A DNA stretch of 64,000 bases. It comes from Phyllobacterium calauticae (lineage in GTDB: Bacteria; Pseudomonadota; Alphaproteobacteria; Rhizobiales; Rhizobiaceae). The notes below the pieces were generated by a model. That model searched no databases, was not told the origin of the DNA, and saw nothing but the letters and a program-made list of their open reading frames with translations. Where the stretch lies: assembly GCF_019991125.1 (NCBI RefSeq), contig NZ_JAGENB010000003.1:372001-436000 (forward strand), in the 5' to 3' direction. A program made the position numbers and the translations under genes. Each line of letters opens with the position of its first letter. Position 1 is the stretch's first letter. Shown piece by piece: positions 16,791 to 25,269 of this stretch.

Positions 16791-19228
16791 CCCTGCCCAG
16801 TCACGCCCAGATCATCGTCATCGGCGGCGGCATCATCGGCTGCTCCACCGCCTATCATCTCGCCAAAGATCACAAGGCCGATGTCGTTCTGCTCGAACAG
16901 GGGCAACTGACATCAGGCTCCACCTGGCACGCGGCAGGCCTGGTCGGTCAGTTGCGCTCCTCCGCATCGATCACGCGCGTCCTGAAATACTCCGTCGATC
17001 TCTATAAGCGCCTCGACGAAGAAACCGGTCTGGCAACGGGCTGGAAAATGACCGGCTGCCTGCGCCTTGCCACCAATCCGGACCGGTGGACCGAGTTCCG
17101 CCGGCTGGCGACGACCGCCGGCAGCTTCGGCATGGAGATGCACCTGCTTTCGCCTGGGGAGGTCAAGGCCATATGGCCGCTGATGCGGGTCGACGATCTG
17201 GTCGGCGCAAGCTGGCTGCCGACAGACGGACAGGCAAGCCCGTCCGACATCACCCAGTCGCTGGCGCGCGGCGCCCGCATGAACGGCGCGAAACTCATCG
17301 AAAACATCCGCGTGACCGGATTCGAGATGGACGGCGAACGCATCGTCAAGGTCAAGACGGATCAGGGTGATATCGCCTGTGAAAAGGTGGTCAACTGTGC
17401 CGGGCAATGGGCACGCCAGGTCGGGGCGATGGCAGGGATCAATGTGCCGCTGCAGCCCGTCAAGCACCAATACATCATCACGGAAAAGATCGATGGCCTG
17501 TCCTCCAACGCGCCGACAATCCGCGATCCCGATCGGCGCACCTATTTCAAGGAGGAGGTGGGTGGGCTGGTCATGGGCGGCTATGAGCCCAATCCGCAGG
17601 GCTGGGTGACCGGCGATGTGCCGGAGGACTGGCAGTTCCGCCTGTTCGACGACGATTTCGATCATTTCGAGCAGCATATGCTGCAGGCCATCGAACGCAT
17701 TCCGGCGCTCGAAACCGTCGGCGTCAAACAGATGATCAATGGCCCCGAGAGTTTCACGCCGGACGGCAATTTCATCCTTGGCCGGGCTCCGGAATGCTCC
17801 AACATGTTCGTCGGCGCAGGCTTCAACGCCTTCGGCATCGCCTCGGGCGGCGGTGCCGGTTGGGTCCTCGCGCAGTGGGTCATCGATGGCGAAGCGCCTC
17901 TCGATCTGTGGACCGTCGACATCAGGCGCTTTTCCAATCTGCATCGCGACCGTGAATGGGTCCGGGACCGCACGCTGGAGGCCTATGGCAAGCATTACAC
18001 GATCGGCTTCCCGCACGAGGAATACACGTCCGGGCGGCCAGCCATCGTCTCGCCGCTCTACAAGCGCCTGCAGGAGCATGGCGCGGTCTTTGGTTCAAAG
18101 CTTGGATGGGAGCGACCCAACTGGTTTGCCCCGGTGGGAACAGAGCCCGTTGATATCTATTCCATGGGCCGGCAGAACTGGTTTGACCAGGTCGGCAAGG
18201 AACATGCGCTGGTGCGTGAAAACGTCGGTATTTTCGACCAGTCGTCATTTGCCAAATATGAACTGACGGGCAAGGACGCGTTAAAGGCACTGGACTACAT
18301 CTGCGCCAATGATGTCGCCAAGCCTGTCGGGCGCCTGACCTATACACAGCTTCTCAACACGCGCGGCGGCATTGAGTGTGATCTCACGGTCGCGCGGCTT
18401 GCCGAAGACAAGTTCTATATCGTCACTGGCACCGGTTTCCGCACCCATGACTTTGCCTGGATCAGGGAGCATATCGGCGACGGGCTGGACGCGCGCCTCA
18501 CCGATATCACCGAGCATTTCGGCACGCTTTCCCTGATGGGGCCGAAGGCGCGGGATGTTCTCGCCCGTGTCGCGGATACCGATGTTGGCAACAGCGCCTT
18601 CCCCTTCGGTCATGTCAGGGAAATCACCATTGCCGGAGCAACGGTCCGCGCCCTGCGTGTCACCTATGTCGGCGAACTCGGCTGGGAACTGCACATCCCG
18701 ATTGCCGCGACCGGCGCCGTCTTCGATGCCCTGATGCAGGCCGGTGCCGATTTCGGTATCAAGCCGGTCGGATACCGGGCATTGGAATCCCTGCGGCTGG
18801 AAAAGGGTTACCGTGCCTGGGGCGCCGACATCACGCCCAATGACGCGCCTTTCGAGGCGGGACTGGGCTGGGCCGTCAAACTGCGCAAGGATACGGAATT
18901 TCTCGGCCGGAAGGCCAGCGAGGCCATTCAGGCAGCACCACTCAAAAAGCGCTTCGTCGGCTTTACCGTCGCGAGCGAGGACGTGGTTCTCCTCGGGCGC
19001 GAAACAATCCTGCGCAACGGCGAGGCGGTCGGGTACCTGACCAGCGGCGGCTTTGGCTATACGCTCGGCAAGCCCATCGGCTTCGGCTATGTGCGCCATG
19101 CCGAGGGTGTCACGGATGGCTTTCTGACCGGGGGAACCTATGAACTTGTCGTCGCCAATGAGCGCTTTCCCGCCGCGATCCATCTCGAGCCACTCTATGA
19201 TCCGCACAACGCAAAAGTAAAGGCGTGA
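16787..19228 (+). CDS. FAD-dependent oxidoreductase with GcvT-like C-terminal domain (sarcosine/dimethylglycine dehydrogenase family)
   Basis: An 813-residue two-part enzyme. The N-terminal DAO-type FAD domain starts IIVIGGGIIGCSTAYHLAKD. TSGSTWHAAGLVGQLRSS contains the His that binds FAD covalently in the dimethylglycine and sarcosine dehydrogenase family. The C-terminal aminomethyltransferase-like (GcvT) half, from about residue 430, has RENVGIFDQSSFAKYELTG and GYRALESLRLEKGYRAWGAD. Such enzymes oxidatively demethylate N-methyl amino acids and pass formaldehyde to tetrahydrofolate. The start ATG 16787 overlaps the kinase stop. The exact substrate is unknown. Confidence 0.9.
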   Translation: MTLPSHAQIIVIGGGIIGCSTAYHLAKDHKADVVLLEQGQLTSGSTWHAAGLVGQLRSSASITRVLKYSVDLYKRLDEETGLATGWKMTGCLRLATNPDRWTEFRRLATTAGSFGMEMHLLSPGEVKAIWPLMRVDDLVGASWLPTDGQASPSDITQSLARGARMNGAKLIENIRVTGFEMDGERIVKVKTDQGDIACEKVVNCAGQWARQVGAMAGINVPLQPVKHQYIITEKIDGLSSNAPTIRDPDRRTYFKEEVGGLVMGGYEPNPQGWVTGDVPEDWQFRLFDDDFDHFEQHMLQAIERIPALETVGVKQMINGPESFTPDGNFILGRAPECSNMFVGAGFNAFGIASGGGAGWVLAQWVIDGEAPLDLWTVDIRRFSNLHRDREWVRDRTLEAYGKHYTIGFPHEEYTSGRPAIVSPLYKRLQEHGAVFGSKLGWERPNWFAPVGTEPVDIYSMGRQNWFDQVGKEHALVRENVGIFDQSSFAKYELTGKDALKALDYICANDVAKPVGRLTYTQLLNTRGGIECDLTVARLAEDKFYIVTGTGFRTHDFAWIREHIGDGLDARLTDITEHFGTLSLMGPKARDVLARVADTDVGNSAFPFGHVREITIAGATVRALRVTYVGELGWELHIPIAATGAVFDALMQAGADFGIKPVGYRALESLRLEKGYRAWGADITPNDAPFEAGLGWAVKLRKDTEFLGRKASEAIQAAPLKKRFVGFTVASEDVVLLGRETILRNGEAVGYLTSGGFGYTLGKPIGFGYVRHAEGVTDGFLTGGTYELVVANERFPAAIHLEPLYDPHNAKVKA

Positions 19229-19389
19229 AGCGTCCGGCGCCCCGTCAGGCAAGCCCGCTGAAACAGCAGCAAATCAACGCCCTGCGGCATAATTTCCGGG
19301 GGGTTGACTTTCCCCGTAGAGGGGACCAAATGGCAGCACGCAGCTGATATATTTTCAACCGCGTATCACCAAACCGGAGTCTATCTCTT

Positions 19390-19449
19390 ATGCCCAGCGA
19401 CGACAGTTACAGTCGATTGTTTGCGCCGTCATCGGCGATCGTGGCCTGA
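19390..19449 (+). CDS. putative 19-residue leader peptide upstream of mgtE
   Basis: A short ORF, MPSDDSYSRLFAPSSAIVA, with GGAG about 12 bases before its ATG. Its stop codon lies inside the 5' arm of a long hairpin that precedes mgtE. It has an acidic pair and two prolines. In enteric bacteria, Asp/Glu- and Pro-containing leader peptides (MgtL) make ribosomes fail at low magnesium and so switch on Mg2+ transport. That the same happens here is a hypothesis; translation of this ORF is not proven. Confidence 0.5.
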   Translation: MPSDDSYSRLFAPSSAIVA

Positions 19450-19508
19450 TTCCAAGAGATCAGCTCGCCCCGATCAGCCATGACGGCGGATCGACGGAAA
19501 GGCGAGCT
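19424..19508 (+). promoter_or_regulatory. candidate translational attenuator of mgtE with two exclusive structures
   Basis: Structure A is an imperfect hairpin. 19424-19432 pairs with 19480-19488 (9 bp); 19434-19436 with 19477-19479; 19437-19441 with 19471-19475; 19443-19445 with 19467-19469; and 19446-19450 with 19459-19463, around an 8-base loop. That is about 25 bp with single-base bulges and one 3-base internal loop. Structure B is AGCTCGCC (19462-19469) paired exactly with GGCGAGCT (19501-19508), which covers the mgtE ribosome-binding site. B needs bases used in A, so they exclude each other. Confidence 0.6.
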
Positions 19509-19511
19509 AAA

Positions 19512-20897
19512 ATGAACGACCTTCGCTTAAACCAGGATGCAGCCAATGCTGATTTGGCAACGGCATCCAATGTGGCTGAACAGCTTGCGTCCATGCAGGC
19601 TGCTGATGCTGTCGAATTGCTCAATGAGCTCGATGTCGAGGATGCAGTCGGCATTCTGGCAGAAATGCCGCGGGATCACGCGGTTCTGATTCTGGATCAG
19701 CCGGAACTCCATTCGTCCGCCGAGATTATCACCGCGCTTCCCCCCGTCATTGCGCGGGAATTGCTCGATGCCATGTCGGCAGACCGCGTGACGGATATTT
19801 TCCAGCAGTTCGACGATGAAACCCGCATTCGTCTTGCCGCCAGCCTCGGCCAGGAAACCAAGGCAGCACTGCGCAAGCTCCTGCATTACCCGCCCCATAC
19901 GGCCGGCAGCCTGATGACGACGGAATTCGTCAGCGTTCCCGCCAACTGGAGCGTCGCTGCAACGCTTCAGCACATTCGTGAGGTGGAACGCTCGCGCGAA
20001 ACGATCTATGCGATCTATGTGACCGATCCGAAGACCAAGGGTCTGCAGCGCGCCGTCGCCTTGCGCCGCCTGATCACCAGCGAACCGAACGACTCCATCA
20101 TGAGCGTCGGCCGCGACGTGGCACCGGTCACGGTTGGCCCGCTCACCGATCAGGAAGACGTGGCCCGGCTGTTCCGCAAGCACGATCTGCTCGCTGTTCC
20201 CGTGGTGAATGACGACAATCACATCATCGGCATCGTGACCGTCGATGATGTGATCGACGCCATGACCCAGGAAATGACCGAGGATACCCTGAAATTCGGT
20301 GGTATGGAGGCGCTCAACAAGCCCTACATGCAGATCGGGTTCGTCCAGATGCTGCGCAAGCGCGCCGGCTGGCTTGGCGTGCTGTTTCTCAGCGAAATGC
20401 TGACGGCCAGCGCCATGCAGTATTTCGAGGGCGAACTGGAAAAGGCCGTGGTTCTCACCCTGTTCATTCCTTTGATCATGAGTTCGGGCGGCAATTCCGG
20501 CTCCCAGGCCACATCCCTGCTGATCCGGGCTCTGGCATTGCAGGAACTGCGCCTGAAGGATTGGTGGCGCGTTGCGCTGCGGGAACTGCCGACCGGCCTG
20601 GCGCTTGGGTCTTTCCTCGGCCTGATCGGCGTTGTCCGCATCACCACATGGCAGATGGCCGGCCTTTACAATTACGGCCCGCACTGGATGCTAATTGCAG
20701 CGACAGTCGGCGCCGCCCTGATCGGCATCGTAACCTTCGGTTCGCTTGTCGGCTCCATGCTGCCCTTCATCCTGCAGAAAATCGGGTTCGACCCTGCCAG
20801 TGCCTCCGCACCCTTCGTGGCCACGCTGGTCGATGTGACCGGGTTGGTGATCTATTTCTCGATTGCGCTGGTCTTTCTTTCCGGCACCCTTCTTTGA
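19512..20897 (+). CDS. mgtE: magnesium transporter MgtE
   Basis: A 461-residue inner-membrane Mg2+ channel. The cytoplasmic N domain of helical repeats ([37 protein letters not shown]) spans about 30-135. A CBS pair (about 140-260) includes [18 protein letters not shown] and [20 protein letters not shown]. The five-helix pore domain starts near 290 and has [20 protein letters not shown] and [11 protein letters not shown]. The ribosome-binding site AAAGGCGAG lies 5 bases before ATG 19512 and is perfectly complementary to an upstream segment, so initiation may be structure-controlled. Confidence 0.96.
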   Translation: MNDLRLNQDAANADLATASNVAEQLASMQAADAVELLNELDVEDAVGILAEMPRDHAVLILDQPELHSSAEIITALPPVIARELLDAMSADRVTDIFQQFDDETRIRLAASLGQETKAALRKLLHYPPHTAGSLMTTEFVSVPANWSVAATLQHIREVERSRETIYAIYVTDPKTKGLQRAVALRRLITSEPNDSIMSVGRDVAPVTVGPLTDQEDVARLFRKHDLLAVPVVNDDNHIIGIVTVDDVIDAMTQEMTEDTLKFGGMEALNKPYMQIGFVQMLRKRAGWLGVLFLSEMLTASAMQYFEGELEKAVVLTLFIPLIMSSGGNSGSQATSLLIRALALQELRLKDWWRVALRELPTGLALGSFLGLIGVVRITTWQMAGLYNYGPHWMLIAATVGAALIGIVTFGSLVGSMLPFILQKIGFDPASASAPFVATLVDVTGLVIYFSIALVFLSGTLL

Positions 20898-20902
20898 CCA
20901 AT

Positions 20903-20932
20903 CGCGCGGCAAATTCCCGGATTTGCCGCGCG
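20903..20932 (+). terminator. hairpin after mgtE, terminator-like
   Basis: A perfect 12-bp stem CGCGCGGCAAAT/ATTTGCCGCGCG with a 6-base loop, 5 bases after the mgtE stop. There is no T-run, so it may stop transcription weakly or protect the 3' end. Confidence 0.55.
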
Positions 20933-21042
20933 CGGGACCGCCCGAGAACCGTTACATCCGCATAGCTGTAATGCAGACAGCGGCCATCCAAACGCGCATC
21001 CCCCCTTTCGCATTTGCGAAAAAACATGTAAGGAGCGCGCAA

Positions 21043-21099
21043 ATGCAAAGCGGCGCCAGCATGTGTGCGTCCTCAATCCTCCAAAAGAGAAACTCATGA
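21043..21099 (+). CDS. putative 18-residue leader peptide overlapping the typA start
   Basis: A short [21 protein letters not shown] with an excellent Shine-Dalgarno (AAGGAG, 7 bases before ATG). Its TGA overlaps the typA ATG as ATGA, the classic geometry for translational coupling. The typA start itself has only AAGAGA upstream. Translation of this ORF would feed ribosomes into typA. No function for the peptide itself is recognised. Confidence 0.5.
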   Translation: MQSGASMCASSILQKRNS

Positions 21100-22925
21100 A
21101 ACTGCGCAACATCGCGATCATCGCACACGTTGACCATGGCAAAACCACGCTTGTCGACGAACTTCTGAAACAGTCCGGCAATTTCCGTGACAACCAGCGC
21201 GTTGCCGAACGCATGATGGATTCGAACGACATCGAAAAGGAACGCGGGATCACCATTCTCGCCAAGGCCACTTCGGTTGTCTGGAAGGACGCACGCATCA
21301 ACATCGTCGATACGCCCGGCCACGCCGACTTCGGCGGCGAAGTCGAACGTATCCTCAGCATGGTGGACGGCGCGATCGTTCTCGTTGACGCGGCCGAAGG
21401 CCCGATGCCGCAGACCAAGTTCGTGGTCGGCAAGGCTCTCAAGGTTGGCCTGCGCCCGATCGTTGCGATCAACAAGATCGACCGCCCGGATGCGCGTTAC
21501 GAGGAAGTCGTCAACGAGGTCTTTGATCTCTTTGCCGCTCTGGATGCCACCGACGAGCAGCTCGACTTCCCGATCCTCTACGGTTCAGGCCGCAATGGCT
21601 GGATGGCACGCAACCCGGAAGGTCCGCAGGACCAGGGTCTGTCCGCCCTCTTCGACATGGTTCTCGAACATGTGCCAGCGCCAACCGTCGGCGAAGGCCC
21701 GTTCAAGATGATCGGCACGATTCTCGAAGCCGATCCTTTCCTTGGCCGCATCATCACCGGCCGCATCCATTCCGGCACGGTCAAGTCGAACCAGCAGGTC
21801 AAGGTACTGCACGGCGACGGCACCCAGCTTGAAACCGGCCGCATCTCCAAGATCCTCGCATTCCGCGGTCTTGAGCGCCAGCCGATCGACGAAGCCCATG
21901 CGGGCGACATCGTGGCCATTGCCGGCCTGCAGAAGGGCACGGTTGCCGATACATTCTGCGCGACGGAAGTTACCGAGCCCCTGCATGCCCAGCCGATCGA
22001 TCCGCCGACAGTGACCATGTCGTTCATCGTCAACGATTCTCCGCTGGCCGGCACCGAAGGCGACAAGGTCACCAGCCGCGTCATCCGCGACCGCCTCCTC
22101 AAGGAAGCTGAAGGCAATGTTGCACTGAAGGTCGAGGAATCCGGCGACAAGGATTCGTTCTTCGTATCGGGCCGCGGCGAATTGCAGCTCGCCGTTCTCA
22201 TCGAGAATATGCGCCGCGAAGGTTTCGAGCTTGGCGTATCGCGTCCGCGCGTCGTCATGCAGAAGGACGAGAACGGCAACTTGCTCGAGCCCATCGAGGA
22301 AGTGCTGATCGACGTCGACGAGGAATATTCCGGCACGGTCGTGCAGAAGATGTCCGAGCGCAAGGCCGAAATGGTCGAACTGCGTCCATCCGGCGGCAAT
22401 CGCGTCCGCATGGTTTTCTACGCACCGACCCGCGGCCTCATCGGTTATCAGTCGGAACTTCTGACCGATACACGCGGTACGGCGATCATGAACCGCCTGT
22501 TCCGCGCCTATGAGCCCTTCAAAGGCGAAATCTCCGGTCGCAACAACGGCGTTCTGATCTCCAACGACCAGGGTGAATCCGTTGCCTTCGCCATGTGGAA
22601 CCTTGAAGATCGCGGCCCGATGGTTATCGAAGCCGGCGTCAAGGTCTATGCCGGCATGATCATCGGCATCCACTCGCGCGACAACGACCTGGAAGTGAAC
22701 GTGCTCAAGGGCAAGAAGCTCACCAACATCCGCGCTGCCGGCAAGGATGAAGCCGTCAAGCTGACACCACCGATCCGCATGACGCTGGAACGCGCCCTGT
22801 CGTGGATTCAGGATGACGAATTGGTGGAAGTCACGCCGAAGTCCATCCGCCTGCGCAAGCTCTACCTCGATCCAAACGAACGCAAGCGTTTTGAAAAGAG
22901 CAACAAGACAGCCGGCGCCGCATAA
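21096..22925 (+). CDS. typA: translational GTPase TypA/BipA
   Basis: A 609-residue ribosome-associated GTPase of the elongation-factor G family, active in stress adaptation and ribosome assembly. G motifs are visible: [16 protein letters not shown], the switch region [27 protein letters not shown] and [10 protein letters not shown]. Domain II, the G-domain-like domains ([19 protein letters not shown]) and the TypA-specific C-terminal domain ([38 protein letters not shown]) follow. ATG 21096 was chosen because the family N-terminus MKLRNIAI begins there. A short leader ORF overlaps the start. Confidence 0.97.
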   Translation: MKLRNIAIIAHVDHGKTTLVDELLKQSGNFRDNQRVAERMMDSNDIEKERGITILAKATSVVWKDARINIVDTPGHADFGGEVERILSMVDGAIVLVDAAEGPMPQTKFVVGKALKVGLRPIVAINKIDRPDARYEEVVNEVFDLFAALDATDEQLDFPILYGSGRNGWMARNPEGPQDQGLSALFDMVLEHVPAPTVGEGPFKMIGTILEADPFLGRIITGRIHSGTVKSNQQVKVLHGDGTQLETGRISKILAFRGLERQPIDEAHAGDIVAIAGLQKGTVADTFCATEVTEPLHAQPIDPPTVTMSFIVNDSPLAGTEGDKVTSRVIRDRLLKEAEGNVALKVEESGDKDSFFVSGRGELQLAVLIENMRREGFELGVSRPRVVMQKDENGNLLEPIEEVLIDVDEEYSGTVVQKMSERKAEMVELRPSGGNRVRMVFYAPTRGLIGYQSELLTDTRGTAIMNRLFRAYEPFKGEISGRNNGVLISNDQGESVAFAMWNLEDRGPMVIEAGVKVYAGMIIGIHSRDNDLEVNVLKGKKLTNIRAAGKDEAVKLTPPIRMTLERALSWIQDDELVEVTPKSIRLRKLYLDPNERKRFEKSNKTAGAA

Positions 22926-22955
22926 GGCGAAGATGTGACGGCTTAACAATCGGAG

Positions 22956-22986
22956 AAAGCGGCGATTTTCGCCGCTTTTTCTTTTT
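22956..22986 (+). terminator. intrinsic terminator after typA
   Basis: AAAGCGGCGA/TCGCCGCTTT, a perfect 10-bp stem with a 3-base loop, followed by TTCTTTTT. Strong rho-independent terminator. Confidence 0.85.
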
Positions 22987-23059
22987 GGTGCACGACACGA
23001 AAAATCGTTTTGAAAGCCAGTTGCGAAATCCCAGCGCCCGGGTCTATGGTTAAGAAATC

Positions 23060-23566
23060 ATGAACACCCATGTGACCGAGATCAGACGTGCAGAACTGGC
23101 CGATGCGGGCGCAATTTCCGCCGTGCATCTGGCTGCCTGGCAAGGTGCCTATACGGGTATCATTCCACATCGTTCGCTCAATACAATGCTGCATCGCCGC
23201 GGTGCCGACTGGTGGGCAAGAGCCATTCGCCGCTCCACGCAAATTCTCGTCGCCGACATTGGCGGCGTTGTCGCCGGCTATGCCACGCTGGGCCCCAACC
23301 GGGCGCGGCAGCTGCCGCAGAAAGGCGAAGTCTATGAACTCTACATCCGTCCCGAGTATCAGGGACTGGGTCTGGGGACGCGGCTCCTGGGCGCCTCGCG
23401 CCGCAGCCTCATCGATCAGGGGCTGAAGGGCATGGTCGTCTGGGCGCTCGAGGACAATGATCTTGCGGTCAGCTTCTATGCCAGCGCAGGCGGCAAGGAT
23501 GTGGCCGAAGGCGTCGAATGTTTCGAAGGCAAGACACTGAAGAAAATCGCCTTCGTCTGGAATTGA
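23060..23566 (+). CDS. GNAT family N-acetyltransferase
   Basis: A 168-residue acetyl-CoA-dependent acetyltransferase. It has the N-terminal EIRRAELADAGAISAVHLAA and the acetyl-CoA loop motif A, VYELYIRPEYQGLGLGTRLL. The C-terminal part (MVVWALEDNDLAVSFYASAG) holds the usual late Asn/Tyr region. No substrate can be assigned. It is a single gene between the typA terminator and ppa. Confidence 0.88.
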   Translation: MNTHVTEIRRAELADAGAISAVHLAAWQGAYTGIIPHRSLNTMLHRRGADWWARAIRRSTQILVADIGGVVAGYATLGPNRARQLPQKGEVYELYIRPEYQGLGLGTRLLGASRRSLIDQGLKGMVVWALEDNDLAVSFYASAGGKDVAEGVECFEGKTLKKIAFVWN

Positions 23567-23787
23567 TCACCGGAAATGCTTTCCCCCACCCGCGAAGCGG
23601 CGGGTCATCCCGTCATTTCGAAGCGCACTATTTGTTGTGCTGTCTGCCGCTTCGTGGCCTTGCCAGCGCTTATTTCGGTCAATTCGGCCTGCTCCCGCGT
23701 TTTCGGGACGTAGATATGCGATGCAATTCTTGCGCCAGGCCGTAAAAATCTTTACAGCACTCCCAAACCAACAAGGACTCTGAAAAT

Positions 23788-24324
23788 ATGCGCATTGATG
23801 CCATTTCGGTCGGCAATAATCCTCCTGAAGATGTCAACGTAATCATCGAGGTTCCAGTCGGCGGCCAGCCGATCAAATACGAACTCGACAAGGATTCCGG
23901 CGCCCTGTTTGTCGACCGGTTCCTGCACACCCCGATGACCTATCCCGGCAATTACGGTTTCGTGCCGCACACCCTGTCGGATGATGGCGATCCGATTGAC
24001 GTTCTGATCTGCAACACCCGCGCCCTGATGCCCACGAGCGTGATCAACGTGCGCCCCATTGGTGTTCTGGTTATGGAAGACAACAAGGGCCAGGATGAAA
24101 AGATCATCGCCGTGCCGTCGCCGCACCTGACACTGCGTTACGAGAAGGTCCACAACTACACGGACCTGCCCGACATCACCCTGAAGCAGATCCAGCATTT
24201 CTTCGAACACTACAAGGATCTGGAACCCGGCAAGTGGGTGAAGATCGGTGACTGGGGCGATGAAGATGCGGCCCGCAAGCTGATCACCGAAGCCATCGAG
24301 CGTCACAACGCCAAGAAGGCCTGA
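23788..24324 (+). CDS. ppa: inorganic pyrophosphatase
   Basis: A 178-residue soluble family I pyrophosphatase that hydrolyses PPi to drive biosynthetic reactions. The active-site signature is [10 protein letters not shown] near residue 66, with the substrate-binding [30 protein letters not shown] and [13 protein letters not shown] also intact. AAGGACT lies about 8 bases before the start. Monocistronic, ending one base before the convergent DUF167 gene. Confidence 0.97.
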   Translation: MRIDAISVGNNPPEDVNVIIEVPVGGQPIKYELDKDSGALFVDRFLHTPMTYPGNYGFVPHTLSDDGDPIDVLICNTRALMPTSVINVRPIGVLVMEDNKGQDEKIIAVPSPHLTLRYEKVHNYTDLPDITLKQIQHFFEHYKDLEPGKWVKIGDWGDEDAARKLITEAIERHNAKKA

Positions 24325-24325
24325 T

Positions 24326-24655
24326 TTATTCCTCGGGCGATCCAAGTGCGGCCAGCTTCATTGCCAGCGCCTGCGGATCGCCCGAAATCTTTACCTGCTT
24401 CAGCCGCGATGTGGCGCCTGCGCCAATGGAAACATCCCGTGCTGCAATGCCAAGCCATTTTGCCAGCAGCTTTTCCAGCGCCGCATTGGCCTTTCCATCT
24501 TCCGGTACCGCCCGCACGCGCGCTTTCAGATGCGCTCTGCCGTCATCCGTTGCTTCAACACCTTCCACCGCGTCTTTGGCTGACTTTGGCGTCAACCGGA
24601 CAAAGAGCGTGACGCCATCGCGCTCTTTGCGAAAGAAGCCCGCGCGCAAAGCCAA
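24326..24655 (-). CDS. DUF167 (YggU) family protein
   Basis: A 109-residue small cytoplasmic protein with the family core FVRLTPKSAKDAVEGVE, HLKARVRAVPEDGKANAALE and ISIGAGATSRLKQVKISGD-like segments. YggU genes commonly follow yggT, and the gene order here (yggT then yggU, leftward, 9 bases apart) agrees. The function is unknown. Confidence 0.9.
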   Translation of the reverse strand: MALRAGFFRKERDGVTLFVRLTPKSAKDAVEGVEATDDGRAHLKARVRAVPEDGKANAALEKLLAKWLGIAARDVSIGAGATSRLKQVKISGDPQALAMKLAALGSPEE

Positions 24656-24664
24656 GGCGCTGAC

Positions 24665-24955
24665 TTAAAGCAGCGCTGGCGCAATCGTCGTTGCGAGAAA
24701 CCGCTGAAGGAAGAAAATGATCAGCAGGAGGATGATGGGCGAGATATCGATGCCGCCCAGATCCGGAATGAACCTGCGTATGGGGCGCAGCGCTGGTTCC
24801 GTCACGCGATACAGAAACTCACCAATCGAAGCGACAAAGTGATTGCTTGAGTTGATCACGTTGAACGCATGGAGCCATGAGAAAATTGCGCTGGCAATGA
24901 TGACGTAGGAATAGAGCGTTAGCGCCAGATTGATGGTTTCGAGAAGGGCGAGCAT
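24665..24955 (-). CDS. YggT family membrane protein
   Basis: A 96-residue protein with two transmembrane segments (about 5-28, [20 protein letters not shown], and 72-92, [17 protein letters not shown]). Between them lies the conserved YggT stretch [23 protein letters not shown] 24955 follows AGGAGAAACCC; the longer in-frame extension to 25183 is a shadow. Rhizobial relatives also carry it next to DUF167. Its role is unclear, possibly in the membrane envelope or cell division. Confidence 0.9.
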   Translation of the reverse strand: MLALLETINLALTLYSYVIIASAIFSWLHAFNVINSSNHFVASIGEFLYRVTEPALRPIRRFIPDLGGIDISPIILLLIIFFLQRFLATTIAPALL

Positions 24956-25269
24956 GGGTTTCTCCTGATAATAACGACATGTAGCGATTGGCGTGCTTTC
25001 GAGCAAGAGGCAGCTGCTCTCTTGGAGTTGCGTTTGGTCTTGCTGTCCCAACCATGGCTGACGCCGGCAGCGCTGTTGTCCGGCAATCACCCGGAAGGGT
25101 ATTCCCGGCAAGGACTGAATTCTCAATCCCCCCAAGCGTGATTTCGGGCCGGTTGATCCGGCGCATTTTTTCGCCCTGCTCAAACGATATAATAATTCAT
25201 ATTTATTGATCCCCCTTCGGCCGGATTTGTTCTAGAAGAGGTTTCCAGATTCCGGAGCCTTTCATCGCA
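24956..25269. other. 314-base intergenic region between yggT and the MFS gene
   Basis: No gene is supported. The right part is AT-rich and holds TATAAT at 25188-25193 with a poor T-rich -35 region 16 bases upstream, a possible promoter for the MFS gene. The left part presumably carries the yggT promoter. Confidence 0.4.
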
